A stretch of DNA of 64,000 nucleotides from Streptomyces sp. NBC_01244 (GTDB lineage: Bacteria > Actinomycetota > Actinomycetes > Streptomycetales > Streptomycetaceae). The notes beneath the pieces were generated by a model that was given only the letters and a program-made list of their open reading frames with translations, was not told the origin of the DNA and made no database searches. A program made the position numbers and the translations under genes. Where the stretch lies: positions 1-64,000 of the forward strand of contig NZ_CP108490.1 of NCBI RefSeq assembly GCF_035987325.1, in the 5' to 3' direction. Shown piece by piece: positions 1 through 8,820 of this stretch. The number at the start of each line of letters is the position of its first letter. The first letter of the stretch is position 1.

Positions 1-146
1 GCAAGTCCCTTGTCGGGACGCTTGTTGTCGGGCTCCGGCCGATGCTGTGGTGCGTCCCGATAAGGTCCCCATCCGCCCCGTATGCGGATGAGCGGAAGCG
101 GATTCAGTGTTGATCGACACGGTGGCATGGATACGGATCGAGAAGG

Positions 147-1406
147 TCACCTGGTTCGCCGCTCGGGCACGGCACCCCGGGAAGGCAGTGCGGCCCTCTG
201 GACGGATCTTGTACTGATCAGGCTGGCGGCGAACAGGAGGACCGCCCCCGTATAGAAAGGGGTTCGCAGTCCGAAGGCGTGGGCGGTGAAGCCGGCTGCC
301 ACGGCACCCAGTGCGGTGCCACTACCGATGACCATCTGGTAGGCCATGGCCACGCGCCCCAGCAGTTCGGCAGGCACAAGTGACTGGCGCAGCGACACCG
401 CAGTGACGTTCCATGCCAGGCTCGCCGCTCCGTATGCGGCGATCCCCATGCCGGCTATGGGCCCGGAGGTCGCAGCGCCTGCGGCGGCGGCAGCGATGGC
501 AGTGCCCACAGCGGTCAACCTGAGGACCCGTGGAGTGCCGAAGCGTGCGGTGAGGCGTGGGGTCGACATTGCCCCGACCACGCCGCCGAGCGCGAAGGAG
601 GCGACCAGCAGGGCGAAGCCTAGATCGCTCAGGCCAAGAGTTTGCCGGGCGTAGAGCACCAGGATGGCGATCAAGCCTCCGCCGACGAGGTTGGTGATCC
701 CGGATGCCAGGCAGAGCCGGCGCAGCAAGTGGTGCCGCCAGAGCCACCGGACCCCCTCGGTCGTGTCACGGCGCAGGGCCGTCCACGTCTTCGGTGCCGG
801 CTGGGAACGGGGCTGGAAGTTCCCGCGGAGGATGAATACCAGTGCGGCAGCGGTGGCGAAGGACACCGCGTCGACGGCGAAGGGTAGTGCGGTGGCGATG
901 CCGAACAGCAGCGCGCCCAGCGGCGTTCCGAGCAGAGTGTCGGTGATCAGGGAGCTTGCTTGCAGACGCGCGTTGGCCCGGGTGAGCCCGCTGGGTGCAA
1001 CCAGTGCAGGGACCATGCCCGCCCAGGCGCCGCTGTAGAGCGTCTGCCCACAGCCGAGCAGGAAGGCGACGAGACTCAGGAGCGGAATCGTCACCATGTC
1101 GGCTGCCACCGCCGCGGCGAGCGCCCCGACAAGCAAGGCCCGGGCCGCGTCGACGAGCCACAGGATGCGGCGGCGGTCGAACCGGTCCGCCAGAACACCG
1201 GAGAGCAGGCCGAGGAGCAGCCAGGGCAGCTGCTCCGCCAAGGACACCATCGCGATCTGCCGCGGATCGGCGGTCAGTTGCGCCGCGAGGAGCGGCAGAG
1301 CAACGAAGCTCATGCCGTCACCGAGGCTGGATACCGTGATCGAGGCCCAAACCCGATTGAAGCTCGGCCCGAGTCGTGTGCGGGGTATCCCCCTACCGAA
1401 TAACAT
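147..1406 (-). CDS. MFS efflux transporter
   Basis: Membrane transporter of the major facilitator superfamily, probably a proton-driven drug or metabolite exporter. The 419-residue product has about twelve hydrophobic segments. After the second helix comes the MFS loop motif GVLADRFDRRR (about residues 70-80), typical of the enterobactin-exporter-like actinobacterial subgroup. The ATG at 1404-1406 is 45 bp from the start of a divergent TetR gene, the classic arrangement of a repressor controlling its own pump. The substrate cannot be read from sequence. Confidence 0.9.
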   Translation of the reverse strand: MLFGRGIPRTRLGPSFNRVWASITVSSLGDGMSFVALPLLAAQLTADPRQIAMVSLAEQLPWLLLGLLSGVLADRFDRRRILWLVDAARALLVGALAAAVAADMVTIPLLSLVAFLLGCGQTLYSGAWAGMVPALVAPSGLTRANARLQASSLITDTLLGTPLGALLFGIATALPFAVDAVSFATAAALVFILRGNFQPRSQPAPKTWTALRRDTTEGVRWLWRHHLLRRLCLASGITNLVGGGLIAILVLYARQTLGLSDLGFALLVASFALGGVVGAMSTPRLTARFGTPRVLRLTAVGTAIAAAAAGAATSGPIAGMGIAAYGAASLAWNVTAVSLRQSLVPAELLGRVAMAYQMVIGSGTALGAVAAGFTAHAFGLRTPFYTGAVLLFAASLISTRSVQRAALPSRGAVPERRTR

Positions 1407-1450
1407 GAACTAGACTCTGGTTCTGGTTTTGGAAGGTGTCAAGGAGTCAG
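1407..1450. promoter_or_regulatory. Divergent promoter region, MFS / TetR
   Basis: Only 44 bp separate the two divergent starts, so both promoters and any TetR operator must overlap here or extend into the coding ends. A TAGACT box at 1410-1415 could be a -10. AAGGAG at 1440-1445 is the ribosome-binding site for the TetR gene and favours the ATG at 1451. No convincing palindromic operator was identified. Confidence 0.45.
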
Positions 1451-2080
1451 ATGGCTGAGCAAGTCCACACACCACAACAACAGCGCAGCCGGGAGAAGGT
1501 GGCCCTCATTCTTGAGGCGACGGCCAGGCTGCTGGAGACGACTTCCTACGACGAGCTGGGCACCAAGCTCATCGCTGCCGAAGCGGGAGTCTCGGTCGGC
1601 GTGCTCTACCGGTACTTCGCCGACAAGGAAGCGATCGTCGCCGCCCTGGTCCGGCGCTGGCTTGAGATGGACGTGCGGATCACCGAGCGGATCACCGAGG
1701 AGCCCTTGCCGCCGCGCTCGCAGGAGCTGCTGGAGAAGCTGCTCGCCGCCTATGCGGACCGCTTCCGCACGGAGCGCGGCTACCGCCGTGTCTGGTACTA
1801 CGGGCCGCGTATCGACGCGTTGCGTGCGTACGGCCGGCAGACGGACCTGCAAATCGCCGGGAGTGTGCACAAGGCACTCGTCCGCGGCTATGCGATGCCG
1901 GACACCGAGCAGTTCCGGCGACGCGCTCGACTCGCCGTGGAGGTCGGGGGCAACCTGCTCGACCTTGCCTTCCGCGAGAGCGCCGAAGGCGACCCCGAGA
2001 TCCTCGCCGACGCCGCTCTCATGATGGACCGCTACCTCTTCGCACCGTCTCCCGACTCAGGGTTTCCAGGAATCGGGTGA
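1451..2080 (+). CDS. TetR family transcriptional regulator
   Basis: DNA-binding repressor of 209 residues. The N-terminal helix-turn-helix includes AAEAGVSVGVLYRYFADKEA (about residues 42-61), the standard TetR recognition region. The C-terminal ligand-binding domain is unassigned. The ATG at 1451 is preferred over the in-frame GTG at 1436 because AAGGAG lies 5 bp upstream of the ATG. It is divergent from the MFS exporter and most likely controls it. Its last bases overlap transposase debris on the other strand, so the 3' end sits at a recombination boundary. Confidence 0.9.
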   Translation: MAEQVHTPQQQRSREKVALILEATARLLETTSYDELGTKLIAAEAGVSVGVLYRYFADKEAIVAALVRRWLEMDVRITERITEEPLPPRSQELLEKLLAAYADRFRTERGYRRVWYYGPRIDALRAYGRQTDLQIAGSVHKALVRGYAMPDTEQFRRRARLAVEVGGNLLDLAFRESAEGDPEILADAALMMDRYLFAPSPDSGFPGIG

Positions 2081-2210
2081 AGTCGACGTCCAGCTTCGGC
2101 CCCTACGCCTCCGGCTGGATACCGAGCTCGTGCGTGGAGTACTCGCCAAACCAGTAGATGTGCTCGGTCAGGTACGGCGAGATGTGGGCCAGATCTTCCG
2201 GATCGATCTC
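2041..2210 (-). pseudogene. Tn3-family transposase, C-terminal remnant
   Basis: The reverse strand encodes EIDPEDLAHISPYLTEHI, then FGEYSTHELGIQPEA, then a TAG stop, then PKLDVDFTRF in the same frame. This matches the ending I recall for Tn3/Tn4556-type transposases, where Tyr-Asp normally follows PEA, so the stop looks like a Tyr (TAC) to TAG change. The upstream part is gone or scrambled (2211-2344). It is a decayed relic and shows past Tn3 activity beside the recombinase trio. Confidence 0.7.
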
Positions 2211-2344
2211 TCACCCCGCCTCCAGCAGCTGCCGCACGATCTTCCCCGCCGTACGGCCTGGTGTCGCTGGAAGCCCGTCCTGCCGCTGAACGGTCGAGCA
2301 GCGGATGAGATGCGTTTCGCCGGGGTGGCCCTGGTGCGGCGGAT

Positions 2345-2779
2345 TCAGACCCGTGAGCCTGGACGCCGCCGTGCCGGCAGGGTGGTGATGCGTGCGGGTC
2401 CGGAGCCCTCATGCACCGCGTGCAGTTCCAGGTCGAGTTCGGCGACGAGGCGACGTAGGGCCGCGGTGATCTCGCGTTCCTTGGACAGTGCGGTCGTGGC
2501 ATCCGCCAGCTTCTGCTTCAGCTGGGCGTTCTCGTCGGCCAGTGACTGAGCAATCGCAGGTGTGCGCTGTTGGGCTCGAACACGGTACTGGAACTCCTCG
2601 ACAAGGTCCTTGTGGTCACCGTAGACGACGTCCCGGCGCAGACCAGACTCGCGCAGCAGCTCGGTCACGGTGAGACGACCGGACTCCGATCGCAGCGGGG
2701 TGCCTTCCAGGAGGCGGTCGGCGGCTGCTAGGAGCGCGGAGCGTTCGGCGCTGAGGTCTCGGGGACGGCGTGTGGTCAT
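2345..2779 (-). CDS. DUF6262-like HTH/coiled-coil transposition protein
   Basis: A 144-residue accessory protein of the recombinase unit, in the TnpC position of Tn554-like elements. The first 70 residues resemble a TetR-like helix-turn-helix (TVTELLRESGLRRDVVY). Residues about 85-125 form a charged, leucine-containing coiled coil (DENAQLKQKLADATTALS). The start ATG overlaps the stop of the upstream recombinase by 4 bp, implying translational coupling. The name DUF6262 is from memory. The role in target or end recognition is inferred from position. Confidence 0.65.
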   Translation of the reverse strand: MTTRRPRDLSAERSALLAAADRLLEGTPLRSESGRLTVTELLRESGLRRDVVYGDHKDLVEEFQYRVRAQQRTPAIAQSLADENAQLKQKLADATTALSKEREITAALRRLVAELDLELHAVHEGSGPARITTLPARRRPGSRV

Positions 2780-4905
2780 GCCGGAGCTCCTTCGGTGCGG
2801 TGCTGCTCGTGGCGGTGGACGAGAGAGGCGACGCGCTCGGCCTGCGCCGCAGCCCGGTCGCGCAGGGGCCTGGGTACCAGTGGATCGGACGCGGTCGCTT
2901 CCAGGGAGCGGAGATCTTGCTTGCGTCGGGCGATATCCCGGTCGGTGTAAGCGAGGTTGGTGCAGCTGGACCGGCATTCGCCCTCGTCGGGGCCGACCGG
3001 TTCGGGAAGGCCTTGGGCGAGGCCAGAGGCGCGACAAGCGGCTGTCTCAGGGCGCCAAACGCAGGTCATGCCCTCGCCGTGGTGCACCTGGGGGTCCGTA
3101 CCGGCCAGCAGGCGCGCAGCACTGCGGGGGCTGATGACCGTACGGCCCGGGAAGTCGGCCGTGCCAGTGATTCTGCGGCGGTACTCGTCGGCGGACGGTC
3201 CGCTGACGTGCTCGTCTGCCGCGAGCCGCTGGGCGTCATCGGTGATCTGCTCCAGGACGAGCTCGAGCTTCTCGACGGCGACGTCCTGGAGCCACTCGGT
3301 GTCCGGTGCGCCCGCGTAGTTGAGTGTCACCTTGGTGTCGACGTGACCGTACTGGAGGGCGGCGGCGATCAGCCCTCGCGGGCGGCGGACGATGAACCGG
3401 GCCAGAGTGCGGCGGAAGCGGCTGGCGTTCAGGTTCCCGGCGGGGTCATTGGGGATGGGCGCGCTGCCGTCTACGCGGCGGACGGTCTGGTTCACCCAGG
3501 CAGCGAAGTCGGCGATATCCCGGTTGATCGAGTGACAGGTACGGGCGTGCGTTGTGGACGGACGGACGGAGCCCGCGCGGAGCTGCGCCGGGAAGAGGTA
3601 GGGCTGGTCGTGCAGGGACTCCAGCAGGGCGATGGCCTCGTGCACGACACCGACGACCACCCACGGGCGTGTGGGTTCGGCTGATTCCGGGGTGTCCGGG
3701 GCGCGGTCGTAGCCCTTGCCTCGGTGGCCCTGGACGACGAGCTGCCCAGTCGCCTCGTCCGTGCCGCGGCAGCCGCGACGCAGCGCCAGTACCTCGCCGG
3801 GGCGCATTCCGGAGAGATAGCAAACGACGGTGAACAGGGCCCCGGTCAGGCGACGCCACAGTCCGGGCAGCTCCCCGACGCTGAGGGGAGTATCACGCCA
3901 GGGGCGTCCCTGGACCTGCCCTGTGATGGCGCCAACCGTACTCTGCGGGGCGACGTCCAAACCCTGCTGAGCCAGCCACCGCTTCTGGGCCAGGCTGAAT
4001 GCGCCCTTGTCGTCCAGACCGACGAGGCGGAGCACATGACCGTAGTTGATCTGGGAACCGTTGGGGCCAGGGCCCCCAGGCAGAGGAGTGCCGGTCCGAC
4101 CGCAGAAGTCCGCATAGGTGCGAAGGCGGGGTCCTGCGGTTCCGGAGTAGATGGCTTGGGAGGGGTGCTCTCCCTGGCAGAGTTGGACGTACTCGTGCCA
4201 GGCGTCGCGGATGTCCGGACCGATCTGCTCCACCATGAGCAGTGACCAGGCGAGCAGCGCCTCCATCGTGTCGTCGTGGATACGGGGGCGCTTGTTCTCG
4301 CCGCTCGCCGCCCGGAGGCCGACGAGCTGGTTGGCGGTGGTCCCCGTCCAGGGAAATCCGGTGGTGAGGCGGCATGGGGTGGGAAGTACGTCACGGAACA
4401 GCCAGAGGGTACGTACCGCGCTCAGGGCGTTCGCCTTCTGCCGGGGCGACGTGGTCGTCCCGATGACGTGGCGCACGTAGGCATCGAGGTCATGGTCGGT
4501 GACCTCGCCGATCTGCCCGAGGTTCTGGCTGTGCATCCAGTGGGCGAACAGCCGCAGGTCGCGGACGAGCACGGGCATCGAGCCGATTCCGATGTACTCG
4601 GCGGACCGCTGGCGTCCGCCCGGCTCCACGGGCTGGGGATGGTCGAGTGCGGCCAAGAGGACGGCTCGGAACTGCTGGCGGAGCGCTTCCGGGAAGACAT
4701 GCAGGTTGAGGTTGCCGACATCCGTGTGGGCGTCGCGGTGGGCGGGGCGGATGTTCCAGACGTCGTCGCCGAAGTGGGACAGGCGGGCGGTGTCCGTGCC
4801 GAGCCTGACGGGCCGGTTGCGCAGTACGGGAACGTCGTCGTCCGGCCAGGGAACGTGGACCGGGATGGCCGGCACCGGAACAGGAAGGTGGGCTGGGTAG
4901 GTCAT
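2776..4905 (-). CDS. Tyrosine recombinase/integrase (trio member 3)
   Basis: Site-specific recombinase of 709 residues. The catalytic domain is visible: the first arginine in YLSGMRPGEVLALRRG, the second-box arginine in SRFRRTLARF, then LQYGHVDTKVTLNYAG with the GH pair and the nucleophilic tyrosine. The canonical HxxR histidine is replaced (SRFR), as in several RIT/TnpB-type proteins. A C-terminal extension contains scattered cysteines. The ATG at 4903-4905 overlaps the previous stop as ATGA. It probably acts with its two neighbours on the same DNA ends. Confidence 0.85.
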   Translation of the reverse strand: MTYPAHLPVPVPAIPVHVPWPDDDVPVLRNRPVRLGTDTARLSHFGDDVWNIRPAHRDAHTDVGNLNLHVFPEALRQQFRAVLLAALDHPQPVEPGGRQRSAEYIGIGSMPVLVRDLRLFAHWMHSQNLGQIGEVTDHDLDAYVRHVIGTTTSPRQKANALSAVRTLWLFRDVLPTPCRLTTGFPWTGTTANQLVGLRAASGENKRPRIHDDTMEALLAWSLLMVEQIGPDIRDAWHEYVQLCQGEHPSQAIYSGTAGPRLRTYADFCGRTGTPLPGGPGPNGSQINYGHVLRLVGLDDKGAFSLAQKRWLAQQGLDVAPQSTVGAITGQVQGRPWRDTPLSVGELPGLWRRLTGALFTVVCYLSGMRPGEVLALRRGCRGTDEATGQLVVQGHRGKGYDRAPDTPESAEPTRPWVVVGVVHEAIALLESLHDQPYLFPAQLRAGSVRPSTTHARTCHSINRDIADFAAWVNQTVRRVDGSAPIPNDPAGNLNASRFRRTLARFIVRRPRGLIAAALQYGHVDTKVTLNYAGAPDTEWLQDVAVEKLELVLEQITDDAQRLAADEHVSGPSADEYRRRITGTADFPGRTVISPRSAARLLAGTDPQVHHGEGMTCVWRPETAACRASGLAQGLPEPVGPDEGECRSSCTNLAYTDRDIARRKQDLRSLEATASDPLVPRPLRDRAAAQAERVASLVHRHEQHRTEGAPA

Positions 4906-6755
4906 CGCAGGTCGGTCCGTCCGTCCAAGAGCGAGACGATGAGAGCGTGGTGCCGATCGGTGATCGATGCGCGTGCGTGGGCGTGCTCGGCCCCGCTGTA
5001 GTGGCTGAGGATGTCCCGTAGCCGGGCCAACGGCGTCGCGTAGCGGGCCGCCCACAGCCGCGGGTCGATGTTGGACCGCAGCGCCTTCAGCTGGTCGTGC
5101 AGTGCGATCTGAACCGGAAGGTGGTGCGGCAGCGCTCGCGCGTTCGGACAGTTCAGGCAGGCGTGGAGGAACGATGCCGGACATGCTTCTCCGGCAGGAG
5201 CGTGTGGGCTGTCCAGGTGATCCCGGCAGGCGACGACCGCGGTGTCCCGCTCGGCAGCGAGCATGCTCCTCAACGTCTCTGGGGCGACACCGGCCTGCGC
5301 GGCCGCCGTGGGCAGGTCCTCGGCCGCCAGGGCGAGCAGACGGGACGGGAGCACGACGACCTTGGCGGCCTCGCGGGCCTTGTCGACTTCACCCTGCAAA
5401 GCTTCGGCGACCACGTACTGGCTCTGATCTCGGACGGTCTGGCTGCGGCGCAGGTAATGATCGCGCAGGGTCCGTGCCGTGTGCGACACGGGACGGCGCT
5501 GTGACTCCAGAGCGGTCTGACGGACGCGACGCATGTCGATACCGGGAGGCCCGCCCTCCTCGGTCCGGTTGGTGGTGGGGAAACCGCGGGTTCGTGCCCA
5601 GCGCTCCACGCGGACCTCCTCCGACCACAGAGAGTTCGGCTTGGCCGGATTGGCGAGTCGTCGGTGGACGAAGGCACCGGGCATGCCACTGATCAGCCGA
5701 GCGGGCGCGGTCAGCTCCACCAGGAGTTCATAGACCCGTAGCGGAGAGTGGAACAGCACTTCGTCTCCCGGAGTCCGTTCCAGCATGCTCCGGAGGGACA
5801 CGGGAAGATCCTCGACCGCTGCCACCCGGTGCTCGCGCTCCGGGCCGCGCCGGGGCTTTCGCTGCTCCACCAGCGCGACCGCCACTTCCTCGTCACCGAT
5901 GCCGTCCGATCGCTGATGCAGCGCGGGCCACCCCGCGACCGTGCCGAGGTTCTCCGCCGTCAGCACGGACAGGAGAATGGCGAAGGCGGTGGCCTCCTGC
6001 TGCGACAACGTCAGCATGCGCATTACCGTGGCTACACCGCCGCACCGCTGGACGGCCGGAGCGCCACCCCCGTCACTCCGGCGGGGCAGGTCGCCGGTCC
6101 GCACGAACAGATCCAGGAGCTGGGCCAACTCGGCGTCGTGGCCATCGCCGACCTCACCCGCACGAAACCGCTCCAGCAAACGGGTCCCGGCCCGGATCCG
6201 GTCCCGGCATAGGCGGATGTCCCGCCGCAACGCGGTCATGATCTGCTGCCACTCGCCCTCGGGGTACGCCGTGACCTGCTGTGACGCCTGCTTGACGGGC
6301 AGCCGGGTCTCGAACAGCTCACGTCGGGCGGATTCGGGGAGCTCCGGGCAGTCGCGCAGCACGATCCGCAGACGGCCCGTGCAGGTACGACGGGTCTGAG
6401 GGTCCTCATACCGGGCCATGAAGGCCCTGATGTGCTCGGCCGTGATGTCCGCCGGGCGTCCCGGCGACAGTTCGCACTGAGCGAGGGCGTGGGCGAAGTC
6501 ACGGACGACCTGGTAACCGGTACGGAATGACGTCGCGCGCTTCACCCCGCTGCGGGCGCCCGCCCGCTCTGCCAGCCTCCGGACCAGCCAATTCCTTACC
6601 GGCTCGGCGACCGGCAGGTCGGAGCAGTCGAATCGGACGCTCCGCCCTGTGCTCTCCTCGTGGAACAGCACCACCGCCCCCGACACTCCGTCGGGCAGTC
6701 GCTCGGGCGGGGACCAACCGGACGGCGGAAGCGCCGCCCGGCGCCCGCCCCTCAC
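4902..6755 (-). CDS. Tyrosine recombinase-like protein (trio member 2), degenerate active site
   Basis: A 617-residue integrase-like protein starting at GTG 6753-6755, which overlaps the previous stop as GTGA; open sequence further upstream is antisense shadow of trio member 1. The expected first catalytic arginine position reads LTAENLGTV (Asn), and the HxxR box reads RRVR, although a late SHTARTLRDHYLRR still offers His and Tyr. A cluster CRDH...CPASFLHACLNC near residues 530-560 could bind zinc. Either a divergent recombinase or a structural partner of the other two. Confidence 0.75.
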   Translation of the reverse strand: MRGGRRAALPPSGWSPPERLPDGVSGAVVLFHEESTGRSVRFDCSDLPVAEPVRNWLVRRLAERAGARSGVKRATSFRTGYQVVRDFAHALAQCELSPGRPADITAEHIRAFMARYEDPQTRRTCTGRLRIVLRDCPELPESARRELFETRLPVKQASQQVTAYPEGEWQQIMTALRRDIRLCRDRIRAGTRLLERFRAGEVGDGHDAELAQLLDLFVRTGDLPRRSDGGGAPAVQRCGGVATVMRMLTLSQQEATAFAILLSVLTAENLGTVAGWPALHQRSDGIGDEEVAVALVEQRKPRRGPEREHRVAAVEDLPVSLRSMLERTPGDEVLFHSPLRVYELLVELTAPARLISGMPGAFVHRRLANPAKPNSLWSEEVRVERWARTRGFPTTNRTEEGGPPGIDMRRVRQTALESQRRPVSHTARTLRDHYLRRSQTVRDQSQYVVAEALQGEVDKAREAAKVVVLPSRLLALAAEDLPTAAAQAGVAPETLRSMLAAERDTAVVACRDHLDSPHAPAGEACPASFLHACLNCPNARALPHHLPVQIALHDQLKALRSNIDPRLWAARYATPLARLRDILSHYSGAEHAHARASITDRHHALIVSLLDGRTDLR

Positions 6756-8350
6756 TGCGTTCGCCCGGCCGCGACGGCCGGCCCCATGACCGACCCACCG
6801 TGACGTGCGAAGATCCGCACCAGCGTGTCCACCCCTGAACTCTCGTCGTCGTCCAGGAGCGCCATCAGGTACGAGACCTGCAGGCCGGTGAAGGGCTCCA
6901 GGTAGTGCTCCCGCGTAGTGTCGGGATGTCGATGCCCAAGCAGCACGGCCAACTGCAGCCAGATGTCGCCGAGCTGTTCGCGGAAGTCCTCGATCTCGTC
7001 GGGCGAGAAGCCCTCCAAACGGCGCTCCTCGACGAGCGACAGGATCGAGAACCACTTCAAGGCAAAGGAGTGCCGGCACATGTGGGGCGTCGCCCACAGG
7101 GGACACTCGCGCCGCATCTGATCCCGCTGCCCCTCGTTCAGCCGCCCGTTCGGATCGGTCCTGCCCAGCCATGCTTCGGCCACCCGTCGGTTCGCGGCAT
7201 CGAAGGTGTCTTCCCAGCTGTGCGGTTTCTTCGGTAGGCCGTTCACCGACAGCCACACACACAGCGGCTCCAGGCCCTGCGTCGTCCGGCGGAACAACAG
7301 CCGGCGGTCGTCCGGCGCCAGGTCGTCCAGGGCCACTGATTGCGAGCCGCCCGCAGCGGCCACATGCACCTGCCGGGTACGGGGATCGTGGCCGATCACG
7401 ATACGCACGCCGCTGAGCCGCTCGTACCGACCGTGCCGCTGTGCCCGGCTGATCACCTCGGCTCGGGATCCCTCCAGTGGGTCCAGGTAGCCCTCGACCG
7501 ACCGCAGTACCTGCCGGGGAATCCAGTACGCCCGGCCGGCGCGGCCACCCTTGACGCACTTGGCCGCGAGCCACGCCGTGCCCATCCGCTCGCCGCCCGA
7601 GACCGGGAGTTCGACGTCGAGGATGCTCGCCCACTCACGCAGCCGAAGCCCGGTCCCGTACAGGCCGTCGGCGAAGGCCGCGTCCCGGTCCTCGTTGAAC
7701 CTGCCGGCCTGCCGCCCCGCGCGCCGCAGCCCGTCGAAGCCGTATCCGCGTAGCCCGATGTCGCGCCACTGCTCCAAGGCATCCCGCAGCAGCCACTTCA
7801 CCTGACGGCTCGTCGAACCCGCCGGACGCAGCGGGTCACGGCGCCCCCGGCCGTACGCCTGTCGTGTCGCTGCCTCGTTATCGGCACGCACGGTCGCGAC
7901 CGGGTTCGCGATCCCGAACCGGGAACTAGCCCACGTGTAGAAGCTGTTGAGGCCGGCACGGTCGGTGTCGAACGAGGTGGCCCGCACCCGCTCCGCGTTC
8001 CGGGTGTCGGTGATGCGCCAGTCCTTGAACGCCTCGACGTCACGGACCGTGGCCCGGTCCCATGTCGTATCGACGGCGTTCAGGAAGTCCAACCACACAA
8101 CGAGCGTGTACGCGTAGCGCCGCCAGGTTCCCGGCTGCGAGGTGGCCATCCGGCCTTCCCGGAAGAAGAGGTTGATCCGGGAATCGGGGCGGCCACTCGG
8201 CGGCAGGAGGATGGGCGTGCCGTGGCGGGCCCCGTTGCGGGCGGCTCTGCCATGCAGATCGCCGAGATCGGGGAGCTCGGGATCTTTCGCGGCAGGCGGT
8301 GGGACGGTGAAGTCGTAGAAGTCAACGGTCCAGTGTTCCAGGACGTTCAC
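6752..8350 (-). CDS. Tyrosine recombinase/integrase (trio member 1)
   Basis: Site-specific recombinase of 532 residues with the best-preserved catalytic set of the three: arginine in GTGLRLREWASIL, HMCRHSF as the HxxR box, LLGHRHPDTT as the third box and EHYLEPF with the tyrosine nucleophile. An N-terminal SAM-like core-binding domain is expected at about residues 70-190. GTG start at 8348-8350 with GGAG upstream. First gene of the four-gene overlapping unit, so it likely sets expression of the rest. Confidence 0.88.
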   Translation of the reverse strand: MNVLEHWTVDFYDFTVPPPAAKDPELPDLGDLHGRAARNGARHGTPILLPPSGRPDSRINLFFREGRMATSQPGTWRRYAYTLVVWLDFLNAVDTTWDRATVRDVEAFKDWRITDTRNAERVRATSFDTDRAGLNSFYTWASSRFGIANPVATVRADNEAATRQAYGRGRRDPLRPAGSTSRQVKWLLRDALEQWRDIGLRGYGFDGLRRAGRQAGRFNEDRDAAFADGLYGTGLRLREWASILDVELPVSGGERMGTAWLAAKCVKGGRAGRAYWIPRQVLRSVEGYLDPLEGSRAEVISRAQRHGRYERLSGVRIVIGHDPRTRQVHVAAAGGSQSVALDDLAPDDRRLLFRRTTQGLEPLCVWLSVNGLPKKPHSWEDTFDAANRRVAEAWLGRTDPNGRLNEGQRDQMRRECPLWATPHMCRHSFALKWFSILSLVEERRLEGFSPDEIEDFREQLGDIWLQLAVLLGHRHPDTTREHYLEPFTGLQVSYLMALLDDDESSGVDTLVRIFARHGGSVMGPAVAAGRTQ

Positions 8351-8402
8351 GTGCGCAGCTCCGGGATGAACGAGTAACGAAGCGACAACCGAGAGTAGCC
8401 TA

Positions 8403-8757
8403 GAGAACGGGTGGATCGGTTGAGCCCGGCGAGACCTTCGCCGAGGCCGCCGTACGCGAACTCCATGAGGAGGCCGGCCTCGTGGCCGACGTCGCCGACA
8501 CCGTCGTGCTGGGCACCATCCTGGCCCGGGTGGGTGACATCGTCCGAGTGACGGTGCCCGTCCTGGTCACCCGGACGTCCGGTGTCCCGCAGGAGCGCGA
8601 AGAGACCATCGGCGCATGGAGGTTCTGGCCCCGCGACAGCTTGCCCCAGCCGCTGTTCGTGCCGAGCGCCCAGTGTCTGAGCGCGTGGGATCCGAGCCTC
8701 CCGCTCGACCATCCAGCCGCGGCCGCCTTCCACCCCTCCGGCCCCGGTCCTTCCTAG
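8403..8757 (+). pseudogene. NUDIX hydrolase, 5'-truncated
   Basis: An open frame starting without a start codon encodes GGSVEPGETFAEAAVREL followed by HEEAGL, the core of a NUDIX box (Gx5Ex7REUxEExGU), and runs to TAG at 8755-8757. A TAG lies just upstream in frame at the junction with the recombinase unit. The N-terminal beta strands that should precede the box are absent, so the gene was cut, probably by insertion of the recombinase element. The missing half is not seen on the left side at 2.0-2.4 kb. Confidence 0.7.
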
Positions 8758-8820
8758 CCAGATCCCGCCCGCGCTCGTTCCTCCGGCACGTCCTGCTCCC
8801 CCACGGAAGGCCCTACGCCC

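Larger units (their letters stand above)
2345..8350 (-). mobile_element. Recombinase-in-trio (RIT / Tn554-like) unit
   Basis: Four genes on one strand overlap by 4 bp at every junction (6752-6755 GTGA, 4902-4905 ATGA, 2776-2779 ATGA): three tyrosine recombinases of 532, 617 and 709 residues, then a 144-residue HTH/coiled-coil protein. This is the organisation of RIT elements and of the Tn554 tnpA-tnpB-tnpC set. The right side abuts a NUDIX gene that begins mid-protein at about 8400. Left of 2345 is Tn3 debris. I could not define terminal repeats, so the boundaries are those of the genes only. Confidence 0.75.
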
